Part shown: one piece after another, positions 62,591 to 64,000 of the stretch
How positions within the stretch are numbered: position 1 is the stretch's first letter
Layout: each line of letters opens with the position of its first letter
Source of the DNA: Mycobacteroides sp. CBMA 271
GTDB lineage: Bacteria; Actinomycetota; Actinomycetes; Mycobacteriales; Mycobacteriaceae
Direction: 5' to 3'
Assembly (NCBI RefSeq): GCF_009729205.1
Contig: NZ_VTHB01000002.1
Location: forward strand, 558,001 to 622,000
DNA length: 64,000 bases
Notes under the pieces: model-generated
Seen by the model: only the letters and a program-made list of their open reading frames with translations
Database searches by the model: none
What the model was told of the DNA's origin: nothing
Program-made: the position numbers and the translations under genes

Positions 62591-64000
62591 GTGCCTGGAC
62601 AGATACGTCGGATCCGCGATTCCATGGGCGGTCGCAGGGCATCCAAAGGTGCTGCGCGGCCCGATAATAGGCTCGCGTTGGCCGACGAGGCATTGCTCGC
62701 CGAGCATCACGCCGCCGATATGAACGTGGTTATTCAGGTGACCTGGCTGTACCCGGACGCCATTGACATCGACGCACTGCGACGTTTCCATCACCATCTC
62801 GGCCAGGGCTTGTTGGGCCGGCGTATCGAGCGTCCGGCGCTGCCGATCGCCCGGCATCGGTGGGTCGCGGATCCGGGTCAGTCCCACATCGACATCGCTG
62901 AGCGGTCCCGTCCACGTGCCGCGTTCAGCGATTGGGTCGACGAACGCTCGCAGCTGCGCATCGACCCCGAATCGGGGCCCGGCTGGCACCTCGGCGTCCT
63001 TCCTCTTGACAACGGTACGACCGCAATCAGCTTGGTGCTGTCACACAACCTGATCGATGGCCTCGGGCTTGCCCTCGTGATAGTCGAAGCGGTCGTGGGC
63101 AAGACCCGCGATCTTGGCTACCCACCACCGTTGTCGCGCAATCGATTGCGCGCATTCGGTCAGGACGCCCGACAAACTGCGCGAGACGTACCCAAGGCCG
63201 CGCGGGCGCTTGTGGTGGCAGCGAGACTGGCCCGGGAGCAGGCCCGCACCAAGAGCGAGAATGACCGTCTCCCGGCACCCGTGCTGGCCGCGGTCAATGT
63301 AACTGGTGCCGACGACACCGACGATACTGTGCTCGTACCCGCCATCACGATCTATGTCGAACTGGATGAGTGGGATGCTCGTGCGGAAGCGCTTGGCGGA
63401 GCGAGCCATACGCTGGCTGCGGCCTTCGCCGCGAAGTTCGGGGAGAACGTCGGGCGGCGACGCCCCAGTGACGGGGCCGTCACCCTGCAAATCCCCATCA
63501 GCGACCGCACAGAGGACGACACACGGGCGATGGCGCTGTCGTACGCGCGGGTCAGCATCGATCCGACCTCGCTCACAACGGATCTGCGCGGCGTCCGGGC
63601 AGCCATCAAAGAGACGCTGACGGCGCTGAAGGCCGCATCAGACGAGTCGAAGCAGCTCCTATGGCTGCCGTCATTCGCGCCGAAGCGGACCCTGAAACGG
63701 ATGGTCGCCCGGATACCCGCCGACCCCGATCAGTCGGTGTTTTGTTCCTACCTCGGAGACCTGCATTCGCTCATCGGCTACCCCGCCGGCACCATCGCTG
63801 ACTTCCAGAACGCGCGCGCAACCGGGCAACGCGAAAGCCGACAGCTGCTTGACCGCACCGGCGGCCGAATGTTCATTCTGTCCGCGCGCCTCAACGGCAA
63901 GATCTTCATCAGCGTCGGCGCCTACCAACCGGGCGCAACAAACACGAAGGAAGCCTTGAATGCACTGGCCGTGCAGACGCTGACAGATTTCAGCCTGACC
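62591..64000 (+). CDS. Condensation/WS-DGAT-like acyltransferase (partial, runs off the right edge)
   Basis: The first 470 residues of an open frame with no stop before the end of the window. It begins with a GTG and a perfect GAAGGAG 8 bases upstream. The active-site motif is SHNLIDGLGL (H152, D156), an HxxxDG variant of the HHxxxDG seen in wax ester synthase/DGAT, PapA and NRPS condensation proteins; the first histidine is replaced by serine. The C-terminal half includes VFCSYLGDLHSLIGYPAG, like the second half of this fold. As in GPL loci, where such enzymes acylate hydroxyls of sugars or the fatty chain, it could acylate the glycolipopeptide, or take part in release from the last T domain. 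Length of the missing tail is unknown. Confidence 0.8.
   Translation, partial: MPGQIRRIRDSMGGRRASKGAARPDNRLALADEALLAEHHAADMNVVIQVTWLYPDAIDIDALRRFHHHLGQGLLGRRIERPALPIARHRWVADPGQSHIDIAERSRPRAAFSDWVDERSQLRIDPESGPGWHLGVLPLDNGTTAISLVLSHNLIDGLGLALVIVEAVVGKTRDLGYPPPLSRNRLRAFGQDARQTARDVPKAARALVVAARLAREQARTKSENDRLPAPVLAAVNVTGADDTDDTVLVPAITIYVELDEWDARAEALGGASHTLAAAFAAKFGENVGRRRPSDGAVTLQIPISDRTEDDTRAMALSYARVSIDPTSLTTDLRGVRAAIKETLTALKAASDESKQLLWLPSFAPKRTLKRMVARIPADPDQSVFCSYLGDLHSLIGYPAGTIADFQNARATGQRESRQLLDRTGGRMFILSARLNGKIFISVGAYQPGATNTKEALNALAVQTLTDFSLT

Noticed and set aside
61471..62646. 391-residue version of the second methyltransferase
   Set aside because: The N-terminal 120 residues overlap the divergent acyltransferase promoter and start, and resemble no methyltransferase extension; a shorter start is more likely.

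Overview
GC-rich actinobacterial DNA. MbtH- and Mps-like NRPS genes, GAP-type membrane proteins, Gtf-like glycosyltransferases, several leaderless-looking promoters and small secreted proteins point to a mycobacterium, most likely a rapid grower. The Mycobacteroides chelonae-abscessus group is plausible, but I cannot fix the species from sequence alone.

1-16.6 kb is mixed chromosomal DNA. A tightly overlapping minus-strand operon (LuxE-like acyl-protein synthetase, IscU/NifU-like protein, cysteine desulfurase, FtsX-type permease running off the left edge) is divergent from a biotin-dependent carboxyltransferase. Then come a carotenoid oxygenase, a secreted protein, a PPOX flavoprotein, a HOD/AqdC-like alpha/beta-hydrolase dioxygenase, an SDR and an NlpC/P60 protein. 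From 10.6 to 13.8 kb three frameshifted genes (nitronate monooxygenase, VOC protein, MFS transporter) surround one intact alcohol dehydrogenase. A LysR/SDR/SnoaL-like group and two small secreted proteins follow. At 16.8 kb a TetR gene with two palindromic operators over its start is translationally linked to a glycosyltransferase, followed by a small membrane protein.

19.3-64 kb is a large biosynthetic locus resembling, but not matching, the glycopeptidolipid (GPL) locus. A minus-strand operon MbtH - 8118-aa NRPS - 2711-aa NRPS - ICMT-like methyltransferase has overlapping stop/start codons at both NRPS junctions. The line is Cstarter-A-T-E / C-A-T / C-A-T-E / C-A-T / C-A-T / C-A-T-E / C-A-T / C-A-T-E / C-T, so it should make an N-acylated octapeptide with D residues at positions 1, 3, 6 and 8. 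The A-domain pocket residues read as Thr at 1, 7 and 8 and Lys-like at 5. The last module lacks an A domain, and there is no thioesterase or reductase. Around it lie a P450, two tandem GPL-type glycosyltransferases, two SAM methyltransferases, two tandem GAP-like membrane proteins, a sulfotransferase and, at the right edge, an open-ended condensation-like acyltransferase. I infer a glycosylated, possibly sulfated and methylated surface lipo-octapeptide. MmpL transporters, acyl-AMP ligase and sugar genes of a complete GPL-type locus are not in view and may lie to the right.

No tRNA, rRNA, CRISPR array, transposase or IS was seen.
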